DNA from: a virus
Virus record (IMG/VR): IMGVR_UViG_3300046684_000217
Location: 1 to 48,670 of that record
DNA: 48,670 nt
Reading direction: 5' to 3' (one strand)
Below the pieces are notes generated by a model. The model saw only the letters and a program-made list of their open reading frames with translations. It ran no database searches and had not been told where the DNA came from. Shown piece after piece: positions 17,557 to 25,800 of the stretch (positions are counted from its first letter, which is position 1; every line of letters starts with the position of its first letter). The position numbers and the translations under genes are program-made.

Positions 17557-20500
17557 TTACTGGACTCTGCGGAAGGTAAACTCGGCCCCAATGAACCGAA
17601 CCTTGCCCACCAAATCGTCTACGACCCCACCGGTATCATCGACATTGCGGCACATACGGATGTGGAGCAGTCGGCCAGCGGCAACCCCGGTCGCGGTCAC
17701 GGCGGGATCGTCCGCATAGTTGAGTTGCAAAGACGTGGGTTTGGTTGTGTCGGCTATACAATTGCCCGAGGCTTGGGCTGGGAACGCAACATCGTCTACC
17801 TCGCCATCGCCATTGCTGATGAGCTGGGAGCAGAAGGCGACGTTGCCGCTAATCACCGGAGAGTACCAGACATACCGAACATCAAGGGGAAGGGCGAAAT
17901 CTGCCGGTAACATGATTGTCGTTTGCAGACAGGATTCCGGCGTCTGTTCAAAATCAGCGACGCCCTTCTGCACACCTAGTGAATCCGGAGCACAGACCGC
18001 AGTCGGAACATTAGTGGCTTCCACGTCCCACAACAGATTGGCAACCCCAGCCTGACAGCTTGCTGCCGGTAGCCATACCTTACTCGTGGTCGTCAGCACG
18101 TTGGTCGCATCGGTCGCATCAATCGTTTTGTTGGTGAGGGTGGAGGGGGTATCAACAAACTCAATCTCTCCGGCAGTTCCATTGTTACAGCCTTTGAGCG
18201 CGGTCTCGGACGTATCGGCAAAGACGCTGTAGCTACCTGCTGTACAGGTCTTCGTATCATTCGGGGTTAAATCCACACCGCCAATTACAGCCGGTGAAGT
18301 CAAGGTTAATACCGTACCGTTCCACGTCGCCGCACCCACACCGCCAAAGACGCCGCTGTTGTTATACTGAAGTTGCGTCGTACTACCGGCTGGCGTCCCA
18401 CCACTGCCGAATGTATCCAAGGCACTAATGGTTCCGTTCTGGCACTTCTTCCACTGGGTTTCACTGGAGTTGGCGCGAATCCAGTATTCACCCGTGTTAC
18501 AGGTGCCATCGGTTCCCGTTGCCACTCCCGTCAGCCGTGGGACTTCGAGCCCACTTGGCAGCCAGCGGCCAGATTGCACGAAGGTACCGTTCGATACCAC
18601 ATTTGCTACTAACGCCGCTGAACGCGTGGCATGCGTTGCATCGGTCCACACCGCATCCATGCGAGCAGCATCCTGGTTAGCGGTCGAACTCGAATTGAGT
18701 TGATAGAGCAGACTGCTACCTAATCCAGCCGCCGGTGTTCCCGTACTCTGTCGCCGGATGGTGAGCCCGGTGCCAACCGTCGTTGTTCCGCCATCACGAA
18801 AGCCGGTAATGAGCGGCGCGTTCTGACCTGCCGTCGCGGTACGCACTTCCAACACATTCGCAGACACGCGGCTCAGACCAACGTCTGGAGAGTTCTCTGG
18901 AAAGCTGATCGACGAGACATTCACACCGCTGCTCACGACCTTTACTTTCCACACGCCGCCGCTGCCAAGGTTGGTTGATGTGGGACCATTCAGGTAGAGG
19001 TCGGCACCGTCACCAGCGATTCCGTAGTTTGTCGCCGTTGGTGTCCCCGGACCGAAATACACCGATCCATACGTCGGGGTGCCAATAAGTGTACCGATAC
19101 GGAGGAGGTTAGTCGTCGCAAAGTTCTGGATGGTCAAGGTATTAGGAATATCGGCAGTTGGCGGCGTGAGCGTTACCGGCGCAGTCACCGTTCCACCACC
19201 ACCACCTCCGCCAATCACTTGAAAGGTTCCACCCGAACAGCCAAGCCACATCGCTGAGACAGCGGCATCGGTATCAAGGAAGGTCTCACCAGTCGTGCAA
19301 CTACCGGGAGGAGTCGTCCCAAACTTACTCGGTTTGGTGATTGCCGCTGAGCCAAAATCTACCGTTGTGGCTGGCTCAGCAGTAAAGACACCGGCCTCAG
19401 TCACCTTGAGAAGATCCGCTCCACCCGACTGTTCGACAATCCAATTCTTGGTCGAGGGAATCGTCATCACCATGTCACTCGTCGGAACGGTCTCGGTCAC
19501 CCAGGTGCTGTTACCAGTGTCATAATAGCGGCGCTGATAGATCGTGCAGGTGGTATCGCCACAGAGATAAAAGGCTTTTGTCGGACTGGTCAGATCCATG
19601 ATCCGCCAGCCATTGGCACCCACAGTAATCGACGGCGTTGTCCCACCAAGATTATAGGCGTTCTGGATGTTCGGCGTGGGATTGAGCAGAATCATATCGG
19701 TGCCGTCATAGGCGAGTCCCATCCACATCTCGTCTTGCACGTCACCGGTCACGAGCGGCGTCTTCACGTCATTGACGATCTTCACAATCGCTTTAGGCCC
19801 GGCAATGCTATTGAGTTGCAACGTAGCGGGTCCCGTATTCGGTGTCCCGGCTTTGATGACATAGCGCGTGTTGTTGGCATAGGCGGTGATTGCGGGCGTC
19901 ATGGTACAGGCGTAGCTATCGTTGCCGGTTGCACTCACGCAGCCCGTGGCGGCGGAGATCCCATCGACATCACCCGCGCCACTCCCAGCCCCGGTCAAAT
20001 CACTGCCGCAACTCCATAAGGTGTTACTACCCGAGGTTCCCGTACTCTTTAAGACAAGCCCGGTTCCACACGTTAGACCAGCGACTGTTGTTAAATCGGG
20101 ATCAATGGGTTGATAATCAGAGAGCGTGATACCGGTATTGGGAATGTCAGCATCGGTAATCGCCGCCATCGTCGCAGTAGTGATTCCTGCGGTAGACGAG
20201 ACCTTGAGCACACCGGTCCCTGGAACAGAAGGCATGACAAAATTATACGGTGTAGTCACCGTTGCCGGTGCATGAATCTGCAGGGTGGTTGCCGCAGCCG
20301 CACTCGGTGCGATTCCTGCGGTCAGTGTGAGCACTCCGGCATTACTACTGCCCGCACCTGATGCGAGTGTTCCTGCGGTACTGATGTTGCCACTGTCATC
20401 AATGATAACGCTGGAGTTCTGAATCAGTTTGCCGGTGGTGCTATCGAAACGAGCAATAGCATTATCGGTTGCGCTTGCTGGACCGCCCACATCACCCGCG

Positions 20501-21717
20501 CCGACGCCACCACTGTCAGCCGCGCAGACCCAGTTACCACTGGACTTCTTCATGATCTGCGTATCGGCACACACCAACCCGGCAATCTGGCTCAGATCCG
20601 GGTCCTGTTGCTGCTTCTCGGTCTCAATTTCGGCCATCATCGCTTGTACATTGGGACTACTCAGCCCACCCGTGGTGGTCGTGGTAATTTGCGCGGCTGT
20701 ATAATCACCACTTGCGGGAACCACGGCTCCTGTTCGGGTGTTAAACGACAACACGCCCACAGTATCCGTACTACAGACCCAGGTGGTGCCTGACTTCTTG
20801 ATAATTTGCTGGTCGGTACAGGCGAGCCCGGCGATCTGGGTAAGGTCGGAATCACCGATTTGCCGTTCGGTGCCCAATTCATCAAGCTGGGCTTGGACGG
20901 TCGTCCCAGCAATGGCGTTGGGAACCGAAGGAACCGCACTCACCTGACCGGCTTGCACCTGGGTACAGGTCAACGAACCATCCGAGGCGGTATCCGAAAC
21001 ATAGGTACCCGCTGGGCAAGGATTGGGATTCGCTATGAGCGGTTGTTTGCCGGTATCGAGTTGGTTGATCGCCGCTTGTACGTCGGTCGCCGTCACCGAC
21101 ACACCCGGAACATTGACGATCTGGGTCGCCGTGTAATCCCCGCTTGCCGAGACCACCGTGCCGCTGCGGGTATTGAAGGTTGCCACGCCAACGGTATCAA
21201 CGTCACTGCCACAGACCCAGGCACTGCCATTCCATTTATGAATTTGGTTAGTGGTACACACCAGTCCCGCAAGTTGGGTGAGGTCGGTATCGAGCGGCTG
21301 GAACTCGGCCACGATCTCAGTCAGTACGGCTTGCAGATTGGTACTGCCGATGGTTCCGGTTGCGGTATTGGTAATCTGGGTAGCGGTATAATCGCCGGTT
21401 GCTGGGCTCACCACACCGGAACGGGTATTCCACGTCGTGACGCCTGCTGACGCACTTGCTGAACCTAAGAGCCAATCACCGGCAATATCACACTTAGTAG
21501 GATCAACCCCCAAGTTCGGTGCAGTTTTACAGGTATAGATATTGCCGTTGTTTTGCTGGACGCAGGCCTCCAACGGACTGGCGACAAACCCGGCATTGGG
21601 ACAATCGGTTGGATGCGAGTAACGGACTCCGCCCCCTCCGCCACCACCACCCCCAACCCATCCCGCTTGTGCTGACGATGCCAGCACCGCGAGCACCACC
21701 CCCAGAATGTACTTCAT
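17557..21717 (-). CDS. 1,386-aa fibre-like protein with N-terminal signal peptide
   Basis: Residues 1-18 form a textbook Sec signal (MKYILGVVLAVLASSAQA), followed by a run of nine glycines. Phage-fibre repeats come next: NTRSG-x-V-x5-GDYTA-x-QI at about 97, 181 and 326, and DLTQIAGLxC-type units ending in WVC at about 145, 290, 373 and 540. The middle and C-terminal parts are Thr/Gly/Ser-rich beta structure, with a compact Cys-containing C-terminus. The repeats are those of tail fibres and adhesins, yet such fibres normally lack an export signal. It is the largest gene of the signal-peptide block. It may be a secreted adhesin, or a fibre using its hydrophobic N-terminus for attachment. Confidence 0.8.
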   Translation of the reverse strand: MKYILGVVLAVLASSAQAGWVGGGGGGGGGVRYSHPTDCPNAGFVASPLEACVQQNNGNIYTCKTAPNLGVDPTKCDIAGDWLLGSASASAGVTTWNTRSGVVSPATGDYTATQITNTATGTIGSTNLQAVLTEIVAEFQPLDTDLTQLAGLVCTTNQIHKWNGSAWVCGSDVDTVGVATFNTRSGTVVSASGDYTATQIVNVPGVSVTATDVQAAINQLDTGKQPLIANPNPCPAGTYVSDTASDGSLTCTQVQAGQVSAVPSVPNAIAGTTVQAQLDELGTERQIGDSDLTQIAGLACTDQQIIKKSGTTWVCSTDTVGVLSFNTRTGAVVPASGDYTAAQITTTTTGGLSSPNVQAMMAEIETEKQQQDPDLSQIAGLVCADTQIMKKSSGNWVCAADSGGVGAGDVGGPASATDNAIARFDSTTGKLIQNSSVIIDDSGNISTAGTLASGAGSSNAGVLTLTAGIAPSAAAATTLQIHAPATVTTPYNFVMPSVPGTGVLKVSSTAGITTATMAAITDADIPNTGITLSDYQPIDPDLTTVAGLTCGTGLVLKSTGTSGSNTLWSCGSDLTGAGSGAGDVDGISAATGCVSATGNDSYACTMTPAITAYANNTRYVIKAGTPNTGPATLQLNSIAGPKAIVKIVNDVKTPLVTGDVQDEMWMGLAYDGTDMILLNPTPNIQNAYNLGGTTPSITVGANGWRIMDLTSPTKAFYLCGDTTCTIYQRRYYDTGNSTWVTETVPTSDMVMTIPSTKNWIVEQSGGADLLKVTEAGVFTAEPATTVDFGSAAITKPSKFGTTPPGSCTTGETFLDTDAAVSAMWLGCSGGTFQVIGGGGGGGTVTAPVTLTPPTADIPNTLTIQNFATTNLLRIGTLIGTPTYGSVYFGPGTPTATNYGIAGDGADLYLNGPTSTNLGSGGVWKVKVVSSGVNVSSISFPENSPDVGLSRVSANVLEVRTATAGQNAPLITGFRDGGTTTVGTGLTIRRQSTGTPAAGLGSSLLYQLNSSSTANQDAARMDAVWTDATHATRSAALVANVVSNGTFVQSGRWLPSGLEVPRLTGVATGTDGTCNTGEYWIRANSSETQWKKCQNGTISALDTFGSGGTPAGSTTQLQYNNSGVFGGVGAATWNGTVLTLTSPAVIGGVDLTPNDTKTCTAGSYSVFADTSETALKGCNNGTAGEIEFVDTPSTLTNKTIDATDATNVLTTTSKVWLPAASCQAGVANLLWDVEATNVPTAVCAPDSLGVQKGVADFEQTPESCLQTTIMLPADFALPLDVRYVWYSPVISGNVAFCSQLISNGDGEVDDVAFPAQASGNCIADTTKPTSLQLNYADDPAVTATGVAAGRLLHIRMCRNVDDTGGVVDDLVGKVRFIGAEFTFRRVQ

Positions 21718-21721
21718 AATG

Positions 21722-22054
21722 TCACTCGAATCCTACATAGAGGAGTCCAGAATCAATGCGCTGCACGCTGAGACCGGCATTACTAGAGAACCCCAACGGC
21801 AATTCGTATTCCGTTGCCCCGCTCGGTGCGGTGGTTTCAAAGAGTTTTCTGCCGTCACGATCAACGAGAATGAGTTTGTGACCCGCCGTCGTCACGTTGA
21901 CCCAGCGCATACTGCTGACATGGATTTGTCCGGTCACAATCGGCGTGGGTGTTGCCGTATCAATCAACCACGGCGTGCGTTGGATATTGTTAGCGGCAAA
22001 ACTCACCGTTGAGACGATGAGAAGACTCACCAGTCCAAGAATGAGACGAACCAT
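21722..22054 (-). CDS. Small exported protein, first of the signal-peptide block
   Basis: 110 aa. A Sec signal of about 20 residues (MVRLILGLVSLLIVSTVSFA) is followed by a small beta-rich domain (WVNVTTAGHKLILVDRDGRKLFE). No cysteine pair or catalytic motif is visible. It lies between the small capsid-region gene and the 1,386-aa fibre-like gene. I do not recognise a family. Confidence 0.75.
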   Translation of the reverse strand: MVRLILGLVSLLIVSTVSFAANNIQRTPWLIDTATPTPIVTGQIHVSSMRWVNVTTAGHKLILVDRDGRKLFETTAPSGATEYELPLGFSSNAGLSVQRIDSGLLYVGFE

Positions 22055-22076
22055 GTTGTCCCCCTTCCGACCGAGG

Positions 22077-22331
22077 TTAGACTTGGGTGCCTATGACGGT
22101 CCCACCGGTTTCAGTATTGGCCGGAATTGCGGTTCCGGTTCGTATCTTGCCATCTGAGCTAGCCCACAGGTAAATGGTGGTCCGTGTTCCGTTGGCGGCG
22201 ACCGCATCCAAGGCCAGAATCGCCCCTTGCTGTGGTCGTCCACTCTGGACATGCAAGATACTGGGTAGACTGCGGCCCCTATTGCCCAAGCGGGTCTCAC
22301 CCCGCACGGCATTATTTGCTCGTACTGCCAT
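22077..22331 (-). CDS. Small capsid-region protein, unknown
   Basis: 84 aa, basic at the N-terminus (MAVRANNAVRGETRLGNRGR) and beta-rich after it (TTIYLWASSDGKIRTG). It follows the major capsid gene by 27 bases and precedes the first exported protein. It could be a minor head or decoration protein. No motif allows a firmer call. Confidence 0.65.
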   Translation of the reverse strand: MAVRANNAVRGETRLGNRGRSLPSILHVQSGRPQQGAILALDAVAANGTRTTIYLWASSDGKIRTGTAIPANTETGGTVIGTQV

Positions 22332-22358
22332 AGTCGTGTCTCCTTTTGTAAGAACGAA

Positions 22359-23297
22359 TCAAGAACCAGGGGAACTATAGGTACCACGCCAGCCGGAATG
22401 ACCGGTGCCGATACGGAAGGAGACCTTGGTTTTGACGCCGCCGTGGTTAAAGTCGGGATCGGTTTGGGTGCGAATGCCGCGTCTCACCCACACATTCAAA
22501 TCGTGCGTATTTGCCGTTACGACCCACTGACCGGGATCAGTAAGGTAATGGGTAATCTCGTACTTTAATGCCTTGGCAACGGTGTTAATGGCGTTATTGG
22601 CGGTATCTGGTTCGTACTCCGAGAGTAAGAGCCGCTTGGCAATCCACTCAAGCTGCGGTGGAACGATCAGCTTACTACCCGTCTTAGGCATGGGTAGGCC
22701 GGACTCGTTGACGATCAGGCGGAAGTTGGTGAGTGCTTCTTCGATTGCGGCTTGCGAAAGGTCGGTCGCGGTCGCTGGGCGATTGGGATATGACCCACCG
22801 CGTGCAATCGCGTGGTCAACCTTAAAGAGGGATTCCGCTGTTGGGCCAACGGGATTGTAGCCCAGGCCCGCACCGGTCACACCGAATCCCAAGGTCAAGA
22901 TCTTGAAGGCTTGAATTTCGATCTCATATTGCGCAGCGGCTCCAAGCTCAGAGCCGATCTTGGGCACGATGCCATACATTTCATCTTCGACCGACTCTTC
23001 GGAGATCCGTGCTCCGAGGGCAAAAGTATAGGGCGTGTAGCGCACGGTGCCAACGACGGCGATGTTGTCGAAATCGATAGGGGCATACTCGGCCTTTGGT
23101 GCCAAGCGACCAACGGACCTGACCAGCACATCATCAAAAAATGCCTTGCCGGTATTATTGGCGGGTTTCTGCGGGACGATATTAAAGATCGAGCGATATT
23201 GTTTCGGGAAGGTATCAACTGTACTAAACATGGCCTTTCTCAGGCCAGGCGTAATCAGTTGTACTATTTGGGGAGTCGTTAGAACGATATTAGCCAC
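22359..23297 (-). CDS. Major capsid protein (HK97-fold type)
   Basis: 312 aa. It lies after the scaffold and decoration-like genes, as is usual. N-arm residues 1-40 (IVLTTPQIVQLITPGLRKAMF) lead into an alpha/beta body. The pattern TPYTFALGARISEESVED, then AQYEIEIQAFKILT, and the C-terminal VWVRRGIRTQTDPDFNHG and VSFRIGTGHSGWRG are consistent with HK97-type coat proteins, in which an E-loop and a spine helix precede the P and A domains. No protease gene is present, so assembly is presumably scaffold-driven. The call rests on order, size and pattern. Confidence 0.75.
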   Translation of the reverse strand: MANIVLTTPQIVQLITPGLRKAMFSTVDTFPKQYRSIFNIVPQKPANNTGKAFFDDVLVRSVGRLAPKAEYAPIDFDNIAVVGTVRYTPYTFALGARISEESVEDEMYGIVPKIGSELGAAAQYEIEIQAFKILTLGFGVTGAGLGYNPVGPTAESLFKVDHAIARGGSYPNRPATATDLSQAAIEEALTNFRLIVNESGLPMPKTGSKLIVPPQLEWIAKRLLLSEYEPDTANNAINTVAKALKYEITHYLTDPGQWVVTANTHDLNVWVRRGIRTQTDPDFNHGGVKTKVSFRIGTGHSGWRGTYSSPGS

Positions 23298-23354
23298 TGG
23301 TCACATCCTCCTCTACCGCCACTCCGCACAGTAGCGTACACGAACAGTTAGTAA

Positions 23355-23840
23355 TTAGCCTTGAATCGCTGCCGGTAAGAACTTGAAGTAAAATTCGGTG
23401 TTGGTATCACCAATCGCACTGCCTGGCGCGACCTGAATAACAAACACCCGATCATCCACACCACCTTGCTCGGACTGGTCGAGATGAAAGAGCTTGGGGG
23501 TATCATCATAAATGAGCCCCATCGGTCCATGATCGGCAATCAGACTAACGACGTTGGCTGCTGCCGCGCCGACCTCATTCGCCACACACACTAAATCGGT
23601 AGTAATACGATAGCAGCGTGCCCGTTTATTGGTACCATTCTGACCGGCGTTCTCGGCAATCCCCCAGTAGGCAAGGTCATCGTCACCGGATGCCAGGGTC
23701 AGCTCGCCATTAGCATTGACAATGAGCAGACTACCTTCACTCCAGGTGCTATTGACCGCTTCCGGCAGGTCATAGACCACTGGTGGCGTGCCACTATCAG
23801 TGCGTGCAATCCGTAGTTGCTTGCGTAGAATTGTTGCCAT
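23355..23840 (-). CDS. Head decoration-like protein
   Basis: 161 aa, beta-rich (GSLLIVNANGELTLASGDDDLAYWGIAEN, RCYRITTDLVCVANEV). Its size and place directly before the major capsid gene fit a capsid decoration or stabilising protein of the gpD/DUF2190 kind. Its start lies three bases after the stop of the upstream gene. The function is inferred from context and the short-strand Gly/Asp-rich pattern. Confidence 0.55.
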   Translation of the reverse strand: MATILRKQLRIARTDSGTPPVVYDLPEAVNSTWSEGSLLIVNANGELTLASGDDDLAYWGIAENAGQNGTNKRARCYRITTDLVCVANEVGAAAANVVSLIADHGPMGLIYDDTPKLFHLDQSEQGGVDDRVFVIQVAPGSAIGDTNTEFYFKFLPAAIQG

Positions 23841-23843
23841 TCC

Positions 23844-24314
23844 TCATTCCTCCTCAGTCATATAATTACGGGTTTGACCCGCAACGGTTTCATCAAAGGT
23901 ATGATCCTTATGGGCATTGGCCCCGCCCTCATCGACCAGGGTCCGGTTCATATTCTCGCGTGCGAGTCCACGAATCGCTTGGCTTTGCTCATCGAGCTGG
24001 GCGCGATACTGCGCGTGTCGCTTGGCGTACGAGTCGAGATCGGTGTACATCAGCACCGTATCCTTGTAGACAAAGCGTTTCTCTTTCCGCTCGCCAACGG
24101 CGAACTCTTCTTCTTTCTCTTTGGGAAACTGGTAACCCTGGGACTGGACTTCGGCAACACGGCGGGGATCGTCATAGACCGCACGATAGACCCGACCGGG
24201 CTTCGGGTTCTTGACTTCGAGAGGGGAGAACGGGGCTTCCCGATGGACTCGACCCCGTTCCAGGAGTTCCCGGCGCTTCTTATCGATCTCGTCTTCAATG
24301 ATATTGATACTCAT
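23844..24314 (-). CDS. Hypothetical head-assembly region protein
   Basis: 156 aa, strongly charged, with Lys/Arg/Glu-rich helices (IEDEIDKKRRELLERGR, SYAKRHAQYRAQLDEQS) and no signal or membrane segment. It follows the scaffold-like gene after a 124-base gap with hairpins, and is nearly fused to the decoration-like gene. It could be an assembly factor or minor head component. Unrecognised. Confidence 0.65.
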   Translation of the reverse strand: MSINIIEDEIDKKRRELLERGRVHREAPFSPLEVKNPKPGRVYRAVYDDPRRVAEVQSQGYQFPKEKEEEFAVGERKEKRFVYKDTVLMYTDLDSYAKRHAQYRAQLDEQSQAIRGLARENMNRTLVDEGGANAHKDHTFDETVAGQTRNYMTEEE

Positions 24315-24369
24315 ACCTTTCTGCCTTTCATTTGCAAATAGATAACATTCTCTTTATACTGAACCTTAC

Positions 24370-24427
24370 TTGGCCCTTCGGGCCAACCCAACAAGAGGGA
24401 GCCCACTCCGGCTTTGGCTGGTGTGGG
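24370..24427 (-). terminator. Two hairpins between scaffold and capsid genes
   Basis: 24370-24386 is a perfect 7-bp stem (TTGGCCC / GGGCCAA) with a 3-base loop. 24402-24427 is an 11-bp stem with two mismatches. They stand in the only sizeable gap (124 bp) between scaffold and capsid genes. Neither has a strong T tract on the minus strand. They could be attenuators or RNA processing/stability hairpins that set the scaffold-to-coat ratio (inference). Confidence 0.5.
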
Positions 24428-24438
24428 TTTTCTTTTGC

Positions 24439-25173
24439 TCAAATCTCGGCATCTCCCAGATTCTTGGCCAATGCATACTCTTTATGAGACATACCCATTT
24501 GCTCAGCCATGTAGGCTTCCTCGCGGGTGAGCCGGAGCTTTTGCTGTGGGGCTCGCACACTGCGTGAGGGCTGGGTGCTTTGCGGTCGGGCTACTTGCTG
24601 TGGTTGTCGTTGTGGTTCGGGTTGTCGTTGTGGTACGGGCTGGTTGGGCTTTTCTTTTTCTTCTTCGTCTTCTTCTTCCCCATCGTCCACCTCCACGCCG
24701 CCGTCGTCGGGTTCGGTCGGCTGTTGTTGGGCCGTCATGCGTTTCTGTACTTCTTCTTCCACAAGTTCCTGTTGGTGCCGACTGGCGACCAGACTATAGA
24801 GACCCGAGACGGTCTCGGGCTTCCCCAAAAGAGCAGCGGGCACTTGTTGGGCGAGCTGGCGAATTTCGTTCTCCCACTTGGCCGCATAGGGAAATCGGGC
24901 ATCTCCCTTGAGGATCGAGAGGTTTGACTCGAACTGATTGCCGGAGAAATGGGTCACCACCGGGGAGAGCGTGTCGACCACGGTCTTACGCAGAGAATCT
25001 TCAATTTGTCCCTTGAGCTTCTGCGGGTCGCTGGTATCCCACAGCGGCTCCTCGGGTTGGGCCTGTTGCGGCTGCTGCTGTTGTAATGCCTGATAGGCAA
25101 GCCCCATGTCTTTACGGTACTGGTCCTCTAGCTGTTTGTACTTCTCTTCCCAAATCGGCTGTTCATCGGCCAT
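24439..25173 (-). CDS. Scaffolding-like protein
   Basis: 244 aa. It is Gln/Glu/Pro-rich, with a charged helical N-terminus (WEEKYKQLEDQYRKDMGLAYQALQQ), a middle helical part, a long acidic and Gln/Pro linker (DDGEEEDEEEKEKPNQP) and a short C-terminal helix (LTREEAYMAEQMGMSHKEYALAKNLG), the usual coat-binding end of scaffolds. Position between portal and capsid genes supports this. Start: ATG with AAGGAG in the previous gene's last codons. Confidence 0.7.
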   Translation of the reverse strand: MADEQPIWEEKYKQLEDQYRKDMGLAYQALQQQQPQQAQPEEPLWDTSDPQKLKGQIEDSLRKTVVDTLSPVVTHFSGNQFESNLSILKGDARFPYAAKWENEIRQLAQQVPAALLGKPETVSGLYSLVASRHQQELVEEEVQKRMTAQQQPTEPDDGGVEVDDGEEEDEEEKEKPNQPVPQRQPEPQRQPQQVARPQSTQPSRSVRAPQQKLRLTREEAYMAEQMGMSHKEYALAKNLGDAEI

Positions 25174-25176
25174 AGA

Positions 25177-25350
25177 TTACTCCTTCTCCATCTCGTTTAC
25201 GCATTCCAGTATTTTTTCAGCCAGCACACGCGCATCCTCGGCGGACCATACCACCAGCGTGCCGACATCAAGAATAATGGTCTTGGTCACGGGGTCGGCA
25301 ATGATCGTCATCGGGTCATGAATACGGTCGAAGGGCGAGCCGTTTCGCAT
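25177..25350 (-). CDS. 57-aa protein after the portal, unknown
   Basis: ATG at 25350 has GGAG upstream and the TAA lies three bases before the scaffold gene. The protein has a beta part (PMTIIADPVTKTIILDVGTLVVW) and a C-terminal helix (SAEDARVLAEKILECVNEME). It lies in a chain of three tiny genes between portal and scaffold. No family is recognised, but the Shine-Dalgarno sites and tight packing indicate a real gene. Confidence 0.65.
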   Translation of the reverse strand: MRNGSPFDRIHDPMTIIADPVTKTIILDVGTLVVWSAEDARVLAEKILECVNEMEKE

Positions 25351-25366
25351 CTCCTAGCCTCCACTC

Positions 25367-25537
25367 CTACTCTTTGATGTGCGGTCCACAAAAGAAACGC
25401 CAGCAGGTAAACAAGATCACCTCACCACTATAGATCCGCCGCTGTGGCTTCCACGACCACGCTTTCCCAGAGGGACGAAAACCAAAATGGCTCTGCTGCG
25501 TCGTCCAATGCAGCCAGCTTTTCCCTATCGCACGCAC
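25367..25537 (-). CDS. 56-aa Trp-rich basic protein, unknown
   Basis: GTG start at 25537 with a very strong GGAGG seven bases upstream; it begins two bases after the preceding TAA. The protein has five Trp, several His/Arg and two Cys (FTCWRFFCGPH). Its content suggests nucleic-acid or membrane-surface binding, but this is speculative. Confidence 0.5.
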   Translation of the reverse strand: MRAIGKSWLHWTTQQSHFGFRPSGKAWSWKPQRRIYSGEVILFTCWRFFCGPHIKE

Positions 25538-25539
25538 GA

Positions 25540-25800
25540 TTATCCTCCACTCCGAATCTTGCGTTCACGCGGCACCGGAATAAATGAGGGGTCGGTATTT
25601 GCGGGCGGTGTCACTTCGTGTTCCAAGGCGGCATTGGTCGCGTCGATAATATCGGCCAAGAGATTATGGAGCGCCCGGAAGTCCGCGCGCACGTCCACCA
25701 GTTCCTCGTTATTGCAGGAGAGCACCTTGTTGCGGGCCTCCTGGTAGCGGCGCACCATTCGCTGGTGCAGCTCCACCCATTGCTGCTGACTCGTTTCCAT
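25540..25800 (-). CDS. 86-aa helical protein overlapping the portal 3' end
   Basis: ATG at 25800 has GGAGGG five bases upstream, inside the portal gene. The first 92 bases overlap portal codons in another frame. The protein is helical (MVRRYQEARNKVL, FRALHNLLADIIDATNAALEHE) with a short Pro-rich end. A shorter start at Met15 is possible but has a poor ribosome site. Its role is unknown; a portal- or scaffold-associated factor is plausible from position. Confidence 0.65.
   Translation of the reverse strand: METSQQQWVELHQRMVRRYQEARNKVLSCNNEELVDVRADFRALHNLLADIIDATNAALEHEVTPPANTDPSFIPVPRERKIRSGG

Noticed and set aside
21625-21660. Poly-Gly run as a phase-variable tract
   Set aside because: The codons are mixed, so there is no homopolymer to slip.
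17557-21717. Diversity-generating retroelement target in the long fibre-like gene
   Set aside because: No reverse transcriptase or template repeat was found anywhere in the window.
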